In this document: positions 1 through 8,886 of the stretch, piece after piece | Layout: each line of letters opens with the position of its first letter | How positions within the stretch are numbered: position 1 is the stretch's first letter | NCBI GenBank assembly: GCA_963814645.1 | Contig: CAWFDX010000015.1 | Location: 310,001-374,000, forward strand | Reading direction: 5' to 3' | Length of the DNA: 64,000 bases | Source: RYN-230 sp963814645 | GTDB lineage: Bacteria; Actinomycetota; Actinomycetes; Streptosporangiales; Streptosporangiaceae | Notes under the pieces: generated by a model | What the model was told of the DNA's origin: nothing | Databases searched by the model: none | The model's input: only the letters and a program-made list of their open reading frames with translations | Made by a program: the position numbers and the translations under genes

Positions 1-849
1 TGCGGCCGCGGCACGCCGTCCGGCTACGCCGACGCCGGGCTCGACTTCGCCCGGCTTACCGGCATCTTCATCACTCACCTGCATGCCGACCACATCGGTG
101 ACCTGGCCGGGCTGCTGCTGTACCCGTGGGGGCTGCGGGCCGGCCCGGACGGGCCGCTGCCACCGGTCCAGGTGTACGGGCCGGGCCGTCCGGCCAAGCT
201 GCCGGAGGGGGACGCGGCCTTCGGCCGGCAGACCACGATCCACCCGGAACTGCCCGCCCCCGGCCTCACCGACCTGGTCGGGCACATCATGGCCGGCTAC
301 GCGTACCACCTGAACGTGATGCCGCTGGACGTGGCCATGCCGGACCCGGGCCAGCTGGTCCGGGCCACCGACATCACCGCCCCGGGTCTGATCTTCGACG
401 ACGGGGGTGTCCGGGTCAGCGCGGCTCGGGTGATGCACGGCCACGCCGCCCCGGCCTTCGCCTACCGGTTCGACACCCCGGACGGATCGGTGGTGTTCTC
501 CGGCGACACTGCGGCCTCCGGTGGCGCGGACGACCGCCTGATCGAGCTGGCCCAGGGCGCCGACATCCTGGTGCACCAGGTGGCCGATCTGGGTTACCTG
601 AAGCGGCATGGCTGGTCCGGTGCGGCGCTGGACCGGATGGCCGGGCTGCACACCGATGTCACCGAGGTCGGCGGCGTCGCGCAGCGGGCCGGGGTGCGCG
701 AGCTCATCCTCACCCACTACCTGCCCGCCGAACCGGACGCGGTCAGCGCGGCGGACTGGGCCGAGCGGGCCGGCCAGGGGTTCAGCGGCCGCACCATGGC
801 CGGCCGGGACGGGCTGCGCCGCACGCTGCCAGCCGCGGCGGACCAGTGA
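1..849 (+). CDS. MBL-fold metallo-hydrolase, 5' end cut by window edge
   Basis: The frame is open from base 1, so the N-terminus is missing. Residues read from the edge include ITHLHADHIGD, the HxHxDH zinc-binding signature of metallo-beta-lactamase fold hydrolases. A later VFSGDTA segment matches the conserved metal-binding Asp strand, and LTHYLPAE near the end supplies the last His. The pattern resembles the ribonuclease Z/arylsulfatase-like branch of the superfamily; the substrate cannot be told. The stop TGA overlaps the cydA ATG (ATGA), so translation is probably coupled to the cyd operon. Confidence 0.85.
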   Translation, partial: CGRGTPSGYADAGLDFARLTGIFITHLHADHIGDLAGLLLYPWGLRAGPDGPLPPVQVYGPGRPAKLPEGDAAFGRQTTIHPELPAPGLTDLVGHIMAGYAYHLNVMPLDVAMPDPGQLVRATDITAPGLIFDDGGVRVSAARVMHGHAAPAFAYRFDTPDGSVVFSGDTAASGGADDRLIELAQGADILVHQVADLGYLKRHGWSGAALDRMAGLHTDVTEVGGVAQRAGVRELILTHYLPAEPDAVSAADWAERAGQGFSGRTMAGRDGLRRTLPAAADQ

Positions 850-2237
850 TGCCTGGCCATAACGCGATGCTCCTCGCGGCACAGGTCGTGCCGGCCCGGG
901 CGCAGATGGCGACCACCCTCGGCTTCCACATCATCCTGGCCTGCCTCGGCATCGCGCTGCCCACCGTGGTGCTGATCGCCGAGTTCATCGGGCTGCGCTG
1001 GTCCAATCCGGTGGCGATGACGCTGGCCCGGCGATGGTCCCAGGCGATGGGCGTGCTGGTCGCGGTCGGCGCGGTGACCGGCACCGTGCTGTCCTTCGAG
1101 ATGGGCCTGCTCTGGCCCGGGCTGATGCGCCGGTACGGCGCGGTGCTCGGGCTGCCGTTCGGCGTGGAGGGCCTGTTCTTCTTCCTGGAGGCCATCTTCA
1201 CCGCGATCTACCTGTATGGCTGGCGGCGGCTGGCGGGCTGGGCGCACTGGTGGACCGGGGTGCCGATCGCGCTCAGCGGGATCTTCGGCGCGATGTCGGT
1301 GATCGCGGTCAACGCGTGGATGAACCAGCCCGGCGGGTTCACCACCCGCGATGGCCGGATCGTGTCGGTCAACCCGTGGCAGGTGTTCTTCAACCACGCC
1401 GCCCCGTACGAGATGCCGCACATGATCCTGGCCGCCTACATGGTCACCGGGTTCACCGTGGCCGGGGTGTACGCCGCGGGCGTGCTGCGCGGCCGCCGGG
1501 ACCGGTACCACTACACCGGGTTCGCCATCCCGTTCGTGCTGGCCGCGATCATCACCCCGGTGCAGATCTACGTGGGCGACACGGCGGCCCGCTCGATCGC
1601 GCACGACCAGCCGGTCAAGTTCGCGTCGATGGAATACGTCCCGCGCACCGCCCGGCACGTGCCGGAATGGCTGGGCGGCGTGTACCGCAACGGGCACATC
1701 TATGGCGGGATCCGGATTCCTGACTTCGACTCGCTGCTGGTCGGGTTCGGGCCCGGCACCCGGGTCACCGGCTGGGACAGCGTGCCGCCCGCGCAGCGGC
1801 CGCCGGTGGTGTGGCTGATCCACCTGTGCTTCGACACCATGGTTGGCCTGGGCTTCCTGCTGCTGCTGGCCGGGCTGTGGGCGCTGTACGCCTGGTGGCG
1901 GCACCGCCAGCTGCCGCGGCCGCGGCTGTTCTGGCTGCTCGGGGCGGTGAGCGGGGTGGCCGCGATCGTGGCCATGGAGTGCGGCTGGGTGGTCACCGAG
2001 GTCGGCCGCCAGCCCTGGGTGGTGTACCGGCTGCAGACCACCGCGGCCGCGGCCACCCGCAACGGCGGGGTGCTGGCCAGCCTGAGCATCATCATCGTGA
2101 TCTACGCGGTACTCGGGGCGGCGACCATCCTGATCCTGCGCACGCTGGCCCGGCGCTGGCGGCGCGCGGACGCGGGCGATCAGCCGGTGCCGTACGGCCC
2201 GCCCGCCGCCGGGGTGCCGGGGCGGGCCGGACAGTGA
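849..2237 (+). CDS. cydA: cytochrome bd quinol oxidase subunit I
   Basis: A 462-residue membrane protein that oxidises quinol and reduces O2 to water in the cytoplasmic membrane. The N-terminal GFHIILACLGIALP carries the conserved heme-ligand His, EGLFFFLEAIFTAIYLYGW holds the paired Glu of the proton/heme b595-d region, and GWVVTEVGRQPWVVY is the family signature near the quinol-site helices. At 462 residues the protein is shorter than E. coli CydA (522), so it has the short Q-loop of the CioA-like branch. The ATG overlaps the upstream stop, and the end overlaps the cydB GTG. No cydCD assembly transporter is visible in the window. Confidence 0.96.
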   Translation: MPGHNAMLLAAQVVPARAQMATTLGFHIILACLGIALPTVVLIAEFIGLRWSNPVAMTLARRWSQAMGVLVAVGAVTGTVLSFEMGLLWPGLMRRYGAVLGLPFGVEGLFFFLEAIFTAIYLYGWRRLAGWAHWWTGVPIALSGIFGAMSVIAVNAWMNQPGGFTTRDGRIVSVNPWQVFFNHAAPYEMPHMILAAYMVTGFTVAGVYAAGVLRGRRDRYHYTGFAIPFVLAAIITPVQIYVGDTAARSIAHDQPVKFASMEYVPRTARHVPEWLGGVYRNGHIYGGIRIPDFDSLLVGFGPGTRVTGWDSVPPAQRPPVVWLIHLCFDTMVGLGFLLLLAGLWALYAWWRHRQLPRPRLFWLLGAVSGVAAIVAMECGWVVTEVGRQPWVVYRLQTTAAAATRNGGVLASLSIIIVIYAVLGAATILILRTLARRWRRADAGDQPVPYGPPAAGVPGRAGQ

Positions 2238-3271
2238 TCGCGGCCACGGTCGGGGCCATCCTGCTGGCCACCGTCACGCTGTACGCCATCCTGGGCGGCG
2301 CCGACTTCGGCGGCGGCCTGTGGGACCTGCTGGCCGGCGGGGACCGGCGCGGCCGCGCGCCGCGCACGCTGATCGACGAGTCGATCACCCCGGTCTGGGA
2401 GGCCAACCACGTCTGGCTGGTCTTCGCGCTGGTCATCTTCTGGACCGCGTTCCCGGACGCGTTCGCCGCCGTGATGACCGTGGCCGCGCTGCCGATCTGG
2501 CTGGCCGTGGCCGGGATCGTGCTGCGCGGCGCCGGGTTCGCGTTCCGCAAGGAGGTGACCCGGCTCAGCCTGGAGCGCGGGCTCGGCGCGACGTTCGCGT
2601 TCTCCTCGCTGCTCACCCCGTTCTTCATGGGCGCGGTGGTCGGCGGCATCGCGGACGGCCAGATACCTGGCCAGCACACCCAGGCCAGCCTGGCCGCCTG
2701 GACCCAGCCCACGTCGGTGCTGACCGGCTTCATCTTCGTCGGCGCGTGCGGGTACCTGGCCGCCGTGTTCCTGATCGGCGAGGCGGCCCGCCGCGGCGAT
2801 CAGCGGATGGAGCGCTACTTCACCCGCCGCGCCCAGGCCGCTGCCGTGCTGGCCGGGGCGCTGTCCCTGGCCACGCTGGCCGAGCTGCACAGCTCGGACC
2901 CCACGCTGTACACCCGGCTCACCGGGCGGGCGCTGCCGCTGGTCATCGTGGCCGGGGTGTGCGGCGTGGCGGTGCTCGTCCTGCTGTCCATCGGCCGGCC
3001 GCGTGGCGTCCGGGTGCTGGCCGCGCTCGGCGTGGCCGCGGTGATCTGGGGCTGGGGCGTGGCCCAGTACCCGGTGCTGCTGCCCGGCACCGCGGTGACG
3101 CTGAGCAACGCGGGTGCCCCGGAAGAGACGCTGGACGCGATCGTCGTGCTGTTCGTCGCGCTGGTCGTGCTCATCGGGCCGTCGTTCGGGCTGCTGTTCG
3201 CGTTGCAGGGCCGGCAGCTGCTGCGGGCGGGCGGCGACGAGGCGGACGGCCGGGACCGGAGCGGCCAGTAA
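2234..3271 (+). CDS. cydB: cytochrome bd quinol oxidase subunit II
   Basis: A 345-residue polytopic membrane partner of CydA. The GTG start overlaps the cydA stop (GTGA). LGGADFGGGLWDLL near the N-terminus and PVWEANHVWLVFALVIFWTAFP are the CydB/CioB signatures. Length suits the CioB-like type. It follows cydA without a gap, so the two are co-translated and should form the heterodimeric oxidase. Confidence 0.96.
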   Translation: MIAATVGAILLATVTLYAILGGADFGGGLWDLLAGGDRRGRAPRTLIDESITPVWEANHVWLVFALVIFWTAFPDAFAAVMTVAALPIWLAVAGIVLRGAGFAFRKEVTRLSLERGLGATFAFSSLLTPFFMGAVVGGIADGQIPGQHTQASLAAWTQPTSVLTGFIFVGACGYLAAVFLIGEAARRGDQRMERYFTRRAQAAAVLAGALSLATLAELHSSDPTLYTRLTGRALPLVIVAGVCGVAVLVLLSIGRPRGVRVLAALGVAAVIWGWGVAQYPVLLPGTAVTLSNAGAPEETLDAIVVLFVALVVLIGPSFGLLFALQGRQLLRAGGDEADGRDRSGQ

Positions 3272-3302
3272 ACCCCCCATAGCCGATCGCGAATGCCGTT
3301 GT

Positions 3303-3322
3303 TAGCCTCATTTGTGAGGATA
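3303..3322. promoter_or_regulatory. palindromic operator candidate upstream of poxB
   Basis: TAGCCTCATTTGTGAGGATA is a near-perfect palindrome: 8-base arms with one mismatch around TTTG, core CCTCA/TGAGG. It lies about 80 bases before the poxB start in the only sizeable gap of the cyd-pox run. It could bind a dimeric regulator of poxB. It does not match the TTGTGAA/TTCACAA pattern of the redox sensor Rex. Function is inferred from symmetry and position only. Confidence 0.4.
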
Positions 3323-3400
3323 CGTTCCGGGCCCAGCGGGATCAGCCCCCCGTTCTTGGCTGTCTGACGTGGGTGCCGGCGCTGCACAAAGGAGTGAGCG

Positions 3401-5137
3401 ATGGCATCCACGGTGGCTGACCTGATCGTGGCAACGCTGCGGGCCTCCGGGGTGCAACGGGTCTTCGGGATCCCCGGTGACTCGATCAACGGGTTCACCG
3501 ACGCGCTGCGCCGGGACGGGTCGATCACCTGGGAGCACGTGCGCCACGAGGAGGCGGCCGCGTTCGCGGCGGCCGGCGAGGCCGCGCTGACCGGCCAGCT
3601 GGCGGTGTGCGCGGCCAGCTGCGGGCCGGGCAACCTGCACCTGATCAACGGCCTGTACGACGCGAACCGCAGCCGGGTGCCGGTGCTGGCCATCGCGGCG
3701 CACATCCCGCGAGACGAGATCGGCACCGAATACTTCCAGGAGACCCACCCGCAGAACCTGTTCCAGGAGTGCAGCGTCTACTGCGAGCTGGCCAGCGTGC
3801 CCGCGCAAATACCCCGGCTGCTGGACATCGCGCTGCGCACCGCGGTGCAGCGCAGCGGGGTGGCCGTGCTGGTCATCCCCGGGGACGTGTTCTTCGCCGA
3901 CGCGCCGTCCGGGGCGAAGGCGTCGGCCGTGCGGGCGGCGGTGCCGGTGGTCCGGCCGGGGGATGCCGCGCTGGCCGATGCGGCCCAGGTGCTGAACGCC
4001 AGCAGCCGGGTGACGATCCTGGCCGGTGCGGGCTGTGCGGGCGCGCACGAGCAGCTGATCGCGCTGGCCGGCGCGCTGCAGGCGCCGGTGCTGCACGCGT
4101 TCCGCGGCAAGGACGCGGTCGAGTACGACAACCCGTTCGACGTGGGGATGACCGGGCTGATCGGCTTCAGCTCGGGATACCGGGCCATGGAACACTGCGA
4201 CGCGCTGGTCATGCTGGGCACCGACTTCCCGTACCAGGCGTTCCTGCCCGACGGGGTGCCGGTGATCCAGGTCGACGTGCGCGGTGAGCAGATCGGCCAC
4301 CGGATTCCGGTCAACGTCCCGCTGGTCGGCACCGTCCGGGACACGGTGGACGCGCTGCTGCCGCTGCTCACCCGCGAGACCGACTCGGCCCATCTGCACC
4401 GGATGACCGGGCACTACCGGCGGGCCCGGAAACGGCTGGATCATCTGGCCGAGAGCGGCCCGGATCGCTCGCCGCTGCACCCGCAGTTCATCGCGGCCAC
4501 CATCGACCGGCTGGCCGCCGACGACGCGGTCTTCACCGCCGACGTCGGCTCACCGTGCATCTGGGCCGCGCGGTACCTGCGGATGAACGGCCGGCGCCGG
4601 ATCATCGGCTCGTTCAATCACGGGTCGATGGCCAACGCGCTGCCGCAGGCCATCGGCGCGCAGGCGGCCGCGCCCGGCCGGCAGGTGGTCAGCCTGTCCG
4701 GCGACGGCGGGGTGGCCATGCTGCTCGGCGAGCTGATCACGCTGCGCCAGCAGCGCCTGCCGGTCAAGGTGGTGGTGTTCAACAACGGCGCGCTGTCCTT
4801 CGTCGAGCTGGAGATGAAGGCGGCGGGCATCGTCACCTTCGGCACCGACCTGGACAACCCGGACTTCGCCGCGATGGCCCGGGCCGCCGGGCTGTTCGGC
4901 GCCCAGGTGGACAAGGCCGGGGAACTGGAAGACGTGCTGCGCGCCGCGTTCAGCCACGTCGGCCCGGCCCTGGTCAACGTGCGCAGCGACCGCTACGAGC
5001 TGTCCCTGCCACCCAAGATCAGCTACGGCGAGCTCAAGGGTTTCACGCTGTACGCCACCCGGACCATCCTGTCCGGGGACGGCAAGGAACTCGTCGATCT
5101 GGCCAAGAGCAACCTGCGCGACCTGGAGGTGGAGTGA
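3401..5137 (+). CDS. poxB: pyruvate dehydrogenase (quinone) / pyruvate oxidase
   Basis: A 578-residue thiamine-diphosphate enzyme that oxidatively decarboxylates pyruvate to acetate and passes electrons to the membrane quinone pool. VRHEEAAAFAA supplies the activating Glu (residue 50), and SGDGGVAM through VVVFNNG is the ThDP/Mg motif (about residues 440-466). The C-terminal part (PPKISYGELKGFTLYATRTI, then SGDGKELVDLAKSN) matches the PoxB membrane-binding and regulatory tail, which separates it from acetolactate synthase. AAAGGAGTGA precedes the ATG. Lying next to cydAB makes functional sense: PoxB reduces quinone and cytochrome bd re-oxidises it. Confidence 0.93.
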   Translation: MASTVADLIVATLRASGVQRVFGIPGDSINGFTDALRRDGSITWEHVRHEEAAAFAAAGEAALTGQLAVCAASCGPGNLHLINGLYDANRSRVPVLAIAAHIPRDEIGTEYFQETHPQNLFQECSVYCELASVPAQIPRLLDIALRTAVQRSGVAVLVIPGDVFFADAPSGAKASAVRAAVPVVRPGDAALADAAQVLNASSRVTILAGAGCAGAHEQLIALAGALQAPVLHAFRGKDAVEYDNPFDVGMTGLIGFSSGYRAMEHCDALVMLGTDFPYQAFLPDGVPVIQVDVRGEQIGHRIPVNVPLVGTVRDTVDALLPLLTRETDSAHLHRMTGHYRRARKRLDHLAESGPDRSPLHPQFIAATIDRLAADDAVFTADVGSPCIWAARYLRMNGRRRIIGSFNHGSMANALPQAIGAQAAAPGRQVVSLSGDGGVAMLLGELITLRQQRLPVKVVVFNNGALSFVELEMKAAGIVTFGTDLDNPDFAAMARAAGLFGAQVDKAGELEDVLRAAFSHVGPALVNVRSDRYELSLPPKISYGELKGFTLYATRTILSGDGKELVDLAKSNLRDLEVE

Positions 5138-5141
5138 GCTG

Positions 5142-6395
5142 ATGGGCACCGTGGACGAGGTGCTGGCCGGCTACGACAGCCTGCGGGCCGGCCAGGAGGC
5201 GTTCTACAAGGACCTGCACGAGCATCCCGAGCTGTCCCATCAGGAGCACCGCACCGCCCAGCAGGTGGCTGGAAAGCTGCGCGACTACGGCTTCACGGTC
5301 GAGGAGCACATCGGCGGTACCGGGGTGGTCGGCACGCTGGCCAACGGCCGCGGGCCGGCCGTGCTGGTGCGCTGCGAACTGGACGCGCTGCCGGTCAAGG
5401 AGGACACCGGCGCGCCGTACGCGAGCACGGTGACCACCCAGGATGCCGACGGGCACCTGGTGCCGGTGGACCACGCCTGCGGCCACGACCTGCACATGTC
5501 CTGCCTGCTCGGCCTGGCCAAGCTGCTGGCCGACCAGCCGGATCAATGGAGCGGAACCCTGCTGGCCTTGTTCCAGCCGGGCGAGGAGACCGGGGACGGC
5601 GCCCAGGCCATGGTGGACGACGGCCTGGCCAAGCGGATCCCCGCGCCCGACGTCGCGCTGGCCCAGCACCTGCTGCCCGGCATCGCCGGAACGGTAGCCA
5701 CCTGCCCGGGGCCGTTCATGACCGCCGAAGACTCGATCAAGGTCACCGTGTACGGCAAGGGTGGTCACGGCGCCATGCCGCAGCACACCATCGACCCGGT
5801 CGTGCTGGGCGCCATGATCGTCGTCCGGTTGCAGACCGTGGTATCCCGCGTAGTCGCGCCGGCCGACACCGCGGTGCTGACGGTCGGCAGCATCCAGGCC
5901 GGCACGGTGAGCAATCTCATCCCGGACCACGCCACCCTGCAGCTCAACCTGCGCAGCTACGCCGAGCCGGTCCGGCAGCGGATGCTGGACGCGGTGCACC
6001 GGATCGTGCGCGCCGAATGCGAGGCCTCCGGCTCGCCCCGCGACCCTGACTTCGACACGCTGGCCAGCTTCCCGGTGATGACCAACGATCCGGCCACCAC
6101 CGACCGGGTAGCTAAGGCGTTCGGCGGGCAGTTCGGCGACAACGCGCTGCCCATCGAGCCGCAGACGGTGAGCGAGGACTTCCCCAACATCCCGAACGCG
6201 CTGGGCGTCCCGTACACGTACTGGTCGATCGGCTTCACCGACCGGAAGGTTTACCGCGCCGCGGAAAAGGAAGGGAAGCTGCAGGACTTGCCCACCAACC
6301 ACTCGCCGAAGTTCCTGCCGCCGATGCAACCCTGCCTGCGCACCGGCACCGAAGCCCTGGTCACCGCGGCCCTGGCCTGGCTGGCCCGCCACTAA
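5142..6395 (+). CDS. M20-family amidohydrolase / peptidase
   Basis: A 417-residue zinc amidohydrolase of the M20D/hippurate hydrolase type, which removes acyl groups from N-acyl amino acids or similar amides. HACGHDLHMSCLLG carries the first metal ligands, QPGEETGDGAQAM the catalytic Glu pair, and GKGGHGAMPQHTIDP starts the dimerisation domain. It begins 4 bases after poxB with GGAGGTGGAG overlapping the poxB end, so it is almost certainly in the same transcript. Its acyl substrate is unknown; a metabolic link to PoxB is possible but not shown. Confidence 0.9.
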   Translation: MGTVDEVLAGYDSLRAGQEAFYKDLHEHPELSHQEHRTAQQVAGKLRDYGFTVEEHIGGTGVVGTLANGRGPAVLVRCELDALPVKEDTGAPYASTVTTQDADGHLVPVDHACGHDLHMSCLLGLAKLLADQPDQWSGTLLALFQPGEETGDGAQAMVDDGLAKRIPAPDVALAQHLLPGIAGTVATCPGPFMTAEDSIKVTVYGKGGHGAMPQHTIDPVVLGAMIVVRLQTVVSRVVAPADTAVLTVGSIQAGTVSNLIPDHATLQLNLRSYAEPVRQRMLDAVHRIVRAECEASGSPRDPDFDTLASFPVMTNDPATTDRVAKAFGGQFGDNALPIEPQTVSEDFPNIPNALGVPYTYWSIGFTDRKVYRAAEKEGKLQDLPTNHSPKFLPPMQPCLRTGTEALVTAALAWLARH

Positions 6396-6409
6396 CGTAA
6401 GGAGCCGCG

Positions 6410-6934
6410 ATGCGGATTCGCTGGCAGCCGCTCACCCCGCTCGCGGCCGTGGCCGGTGGCGTGCTGGCCGGCGCGGTGGGCACCGTGTGCCTGGACGCGG
6501 TGCAGTATGTCCGGTACCGCAAGGACGGCGGTACCAAGACCCCGCTGGAATGGGAATTCGCCCCGGTGGACACCTGGGCGGACGCCCCCGCCCCCGGGCA
6601 GGTCGGCAAGCGGGTGATCGAGGGCTTCACCCAGCGCGAGCTGCCGGATCGCTGGGCCTGGACGGTCAGCACGCTGATGCACTGGGGCTACGGGACCTCG
6701 GCCGGTGCGGCGTACGGCGTGCTGGCCGGGTCGCTGCGCCGCCCGAAACCCTGGTACGGCGTGCCGTTTGGCGCGCTGGTCTGGGCCGCCGGGTACGTCA
6801 TCCTGCCCGAAGGCGGGCTGTACAAGCCGATCTGGCAGTACGACAAGAAGGTGCTGGCCGACGACCTGGCCGCGCATCTGGCCTACGGCGCGGGCACCGG
6901 TGTTACGTTCTGGCTGTTCGCCCGGCTACGTTAG
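6410..6934 (+). CDS. small integral membrane protein, YagU/DUF1440-like
   Basis: 174 residues with about four hydrophobic segments (roughly residues 8-27, 88-110, 115-133 and 150-172) and a polar loop carrying RKDGGTKTPLEWEF. The layout recalls the DUF1440/YagU group of membrane proteins, but I make that match from pattern only. AAGGAG precedes the ATG 15 bases after the amidohydrolase stop, so it belongs to the same operon. Function is not known. Confidence 0.6.
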   Translation: MRIRWQPLTPLAAVAGGVLAGAVGTVCLDAVQYVRYRKDGGTKTPLEWEFAPVDTWADAPAPGQVGKRVIEGFTQRELPDRWAWTVSTLMHWGYGTSAGAAYGVLAGSLRRPKPWYGVPFGALVWAAGYVILPEGGLYKPIWQYDKKVLADDLAAHLAYGAGTGVTFWLFARLR

Positions 6935-6938
6935 GCAA

Positions 6939-7859
6939 ATGGCTGGCCAGGACGATGGCGGGCGGCTCGGGCCGCCGGGCACCGAACGCCCGCGCCGCTA
7001 TCTGCCGAAGCTGCGCTATGAGCTGATCGGCTGCGGCCTGCACGGCCATGAACTGCTCGGCACCGACGCGGCCCGGCTGCGCGCCGAGGACGCCATCTTC
7101 GCCCGCGAGGACGACGGGCTGCGCTGGTACCGTTGCCTGCGCTGTGACTCCTGGCTCCCGCTGACCCCGCCCAGCCAGCCCACCGCCAAATACCCGCCGC
7201 CCCGGGCCGACGTGGCGCTGCCGCTGCGCGGCCGCCCGCTGCGCGACCGTTACGTGCTCCGGCTGATCGCGCTGGACCGGGCGCTGCACTTCCTGGTGCT
7301 CGGGGTGCTGTCCACCGGGCTGTTCCTGTTCGCGAACAACAAGACCATGCTGCACTCGGACTTCACCCAGATCCTCAAGGACCTGCAGGGCGGCCTGGGC
7401 GGCCCGGTCAACAACAGCCAGCACGGCATCGTGCACGACCTGCAGCGGCTGTTCGCGGTGAGCACCCGCAACCTGTACCTGGTCGCGGCGGGCGCGGCCG
7501 CCTACGCCGCGCTGGAGGGCAGTGAGGCGATCGGGCTGTGGCTGGGCCGCCGCTGGGCCGAGTACCTGACGTTCATCGCGACCGTGGTGTTCGTGCCGTA
7601 CGAGATCTACGAGCTGACCAAGAGCATCACCTGGCTGAAACTGCTCACGCTGGCCATCAACCTGATCATCGTGATCTACCTGCTGCTGGCCAAGCGGCTG
7701 TTCGGGCTGCGCGGCGGCGGTAAGGCGGAGCAGGCCGAGCGGGACAAGGACTACGGCTGGCCCGCCATCGAGCGTGCCACCCCCCGCCCAGCCGCCCGCA
7801 TCGCCCCGGCGCCCGCACCGGCCCCAACCCCGCAAGCCCCGCCCGTCCCGCCAGCCTGA
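6939..7859 (+). CDS. DUF2127-family membrane protein
   Basis: 306 residues from the ATG four bases after the preceding stop. The N-terminal 100 residues are soluble and hold GCGLHGHE and CLRC (Cys66/Cys69), which could bind a metal. The rest has four membrane segments; LRLIALDRALHFLVLG and YEIYELTKSITWLKLLTLAIN are typical of DUF2127. The C-terminal 30 residues are a Pro/Ala tail. It is probably the last gene of the cyd-pox transcript. Function is unknown. Confidence 0.75.
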   Translation: MAGQDDGGRLGPPGTERPRRYLPKLRYELIGCGLHGHELLGTDAARLRAEDAIFAREDDGLRWYRCLRCDSWLPLTPPSQPTAKYPPPRADVALPLRGRPLRDRYVLRLIALDRALHFLVLGVLSTGLFLFANNKTMLHSDFTQILKDLQGGLGGPVNNSQHGIVHDLQRLFAVSTRNLYLVAAGAAAYAALEGSEAIGLWLGRRWAEYLTFIATVVFVPYEIYELTKSITWLKLLTLAINLIIVIYLLLAKRLFGLRGGGKAEQAERDKDYGWPAIERATPRPAARIAPAPAPAPTPQAPPVPPA

Positions 7860-7875
7860 CCAGCCCCACCCCGTC

Positions 7876-7938
7876 ATGATCATCGGCTCGTGATCATAAG
7901 ATTGGTGTCGTCCCCACGACAGCAAAGTCATGATCACG
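7876..7938. terminator. stem-loop cluster between convergent genes
   Basis: ATGATCA (7876-7882) and TGATCAT (7891-7897) form a perfect 7-base stem around an 8-base loop. Just after it, GTCGT/ACGAC pairs around CCCC, and a third TCATGATCAC lies near 7928. The cluster sits between the end of the plus-strand operon and the end of the minus-strand remnant, where a two-way terminator would be expected. There is no U-tract, so the terminator role is inferred. Confidence 0.35.
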
Positions 7939-7963
7939 AACGAAAACCGGGGCTCCGGCGGGG

Positions 7964-8855
7964 CTAGGCGACTGCCTTAGCTGCGTGGCGGCCGGCGATG
8001 CGGCCGGAGAACAGGCAGCCGCCGAGGAACGTGCCCTCCAGGGCGCGGTAGCCGTGCATGCCGCCGCCACCGAAGCCGGCCACCTCGCCCGCCGCGTACA
8101 GGCCGGGCACCGGCTGGCCGTCGGCCCCGAGCACCTGACCGTCCAGGTTGGTCTGCAGCCCGCCCAGGCTTTTCCGGGTCAGGATGTGCAGCCGGACCGC
8201 GATCAGCGGGCCCGCGGCGGGGTCAAGGAAGCGGTGCGGCTTGGCCACCCGGATCAGCCGGTCGCCGCGGTACCGGCGCGCACCCTGCACGGCGGTGAGC
8301 TGTGCGTCCTTGCTGAACGGGTTGGCCACCTCACGGTCCCGCGCCGTCACCAGCTCGGTCACCGCGGACAGGTCGATGAGGTCGGTGCCGGTGAGCTCAT
8401 TCATGCCGGCCACCAGCGCGGGCAGCGAATCGCGCACCACGAAGTCGGCCCCCTGGCGCATGAACATCGCGACCGGCGCAGGTGGCCCGGGCCGGGCCCG
8501 CTGTACCAGCCCGGGGATGCTCTTGCCGGTCAGGTCGGGGTTCTGCTCCGAGCCGGACAGCGCGGTGGTAACCGTAGCGCCCCAGTCCCCGCCCTGCGCC
8601 GCGTACCGCTGGTAGCCAAGGCGTCCCATCAGTTCGGCCCACGCATCGGCAATATTCTGAACGCCCCAGCCGGGCCGGTCAGGTTTGCCGCTGGAGCCAT
8701 ATCCGGGCAGCGACGGGCACACCAGGTGGAAGGCGTCGGCTCGGTCACCGCCGTACCGCTCCGGGTCGGTCAGCGGCCCGATGACCTTGCCGAGCTCGAC
8801 GACCGAGCCGGGCCAGCCATGCGTCATCGCGGGACGGGCGGATATCGTCGGTCAT
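7964..8855 (-). pseudogene. chimeric remnant: epoxide hydrolase start fused to FAD-dehydrogenase tail
   Basis: The 287-residue frame starting at 8827 joins two unrelated families. Residues 1 to about 90 (THGWPGSVVELGKVIGPLTD, CPSLPGYGSSGKP, AAQGGDWGATVTTAL) are the middle of an alpha/beta-hydrolase epoxide hydrolase, with the oxyanion HGWPG and nucleophile GGDWG motifs. Residues from about 96 on (SIPGLVQRARPGPPAPVAMF, LTRKSLGGLQTNLDG, GGGGMHGYRALEGTFLGGC) are the C-terminal FAD-binding part of a KstD-like FAD dehydrogenase. A short out-of-frame MTDDIRPSR starting at 8855 looks like the true epoxide hydrolase N-terminus, so about 90-100 codons are missing between it and THGWPGS. Neither half holds a complete active site. 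Confidence 0.82.
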
Positions 8856-8886
8856 CTATCCAGCATCGCGCGTGGAAGGGGCAGCG

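Noticed and set aside
717..1904. A 395-codon frame antisense to cydA
   Set aside because: It is rich in Arg, His, Pro and Gln and has no motif; the sense strand is a clear CydA. The same reasoning removes the many long antisense frames in this GC-rich DNA.
3303..3322. Rex binding site controlling the respiratory genes
   Set aside because: The palindrome arms are CCTCA/TGAGG, not the TTGTGAA/TTCACAA of Rex. It is also after cydB rather than before cydA.
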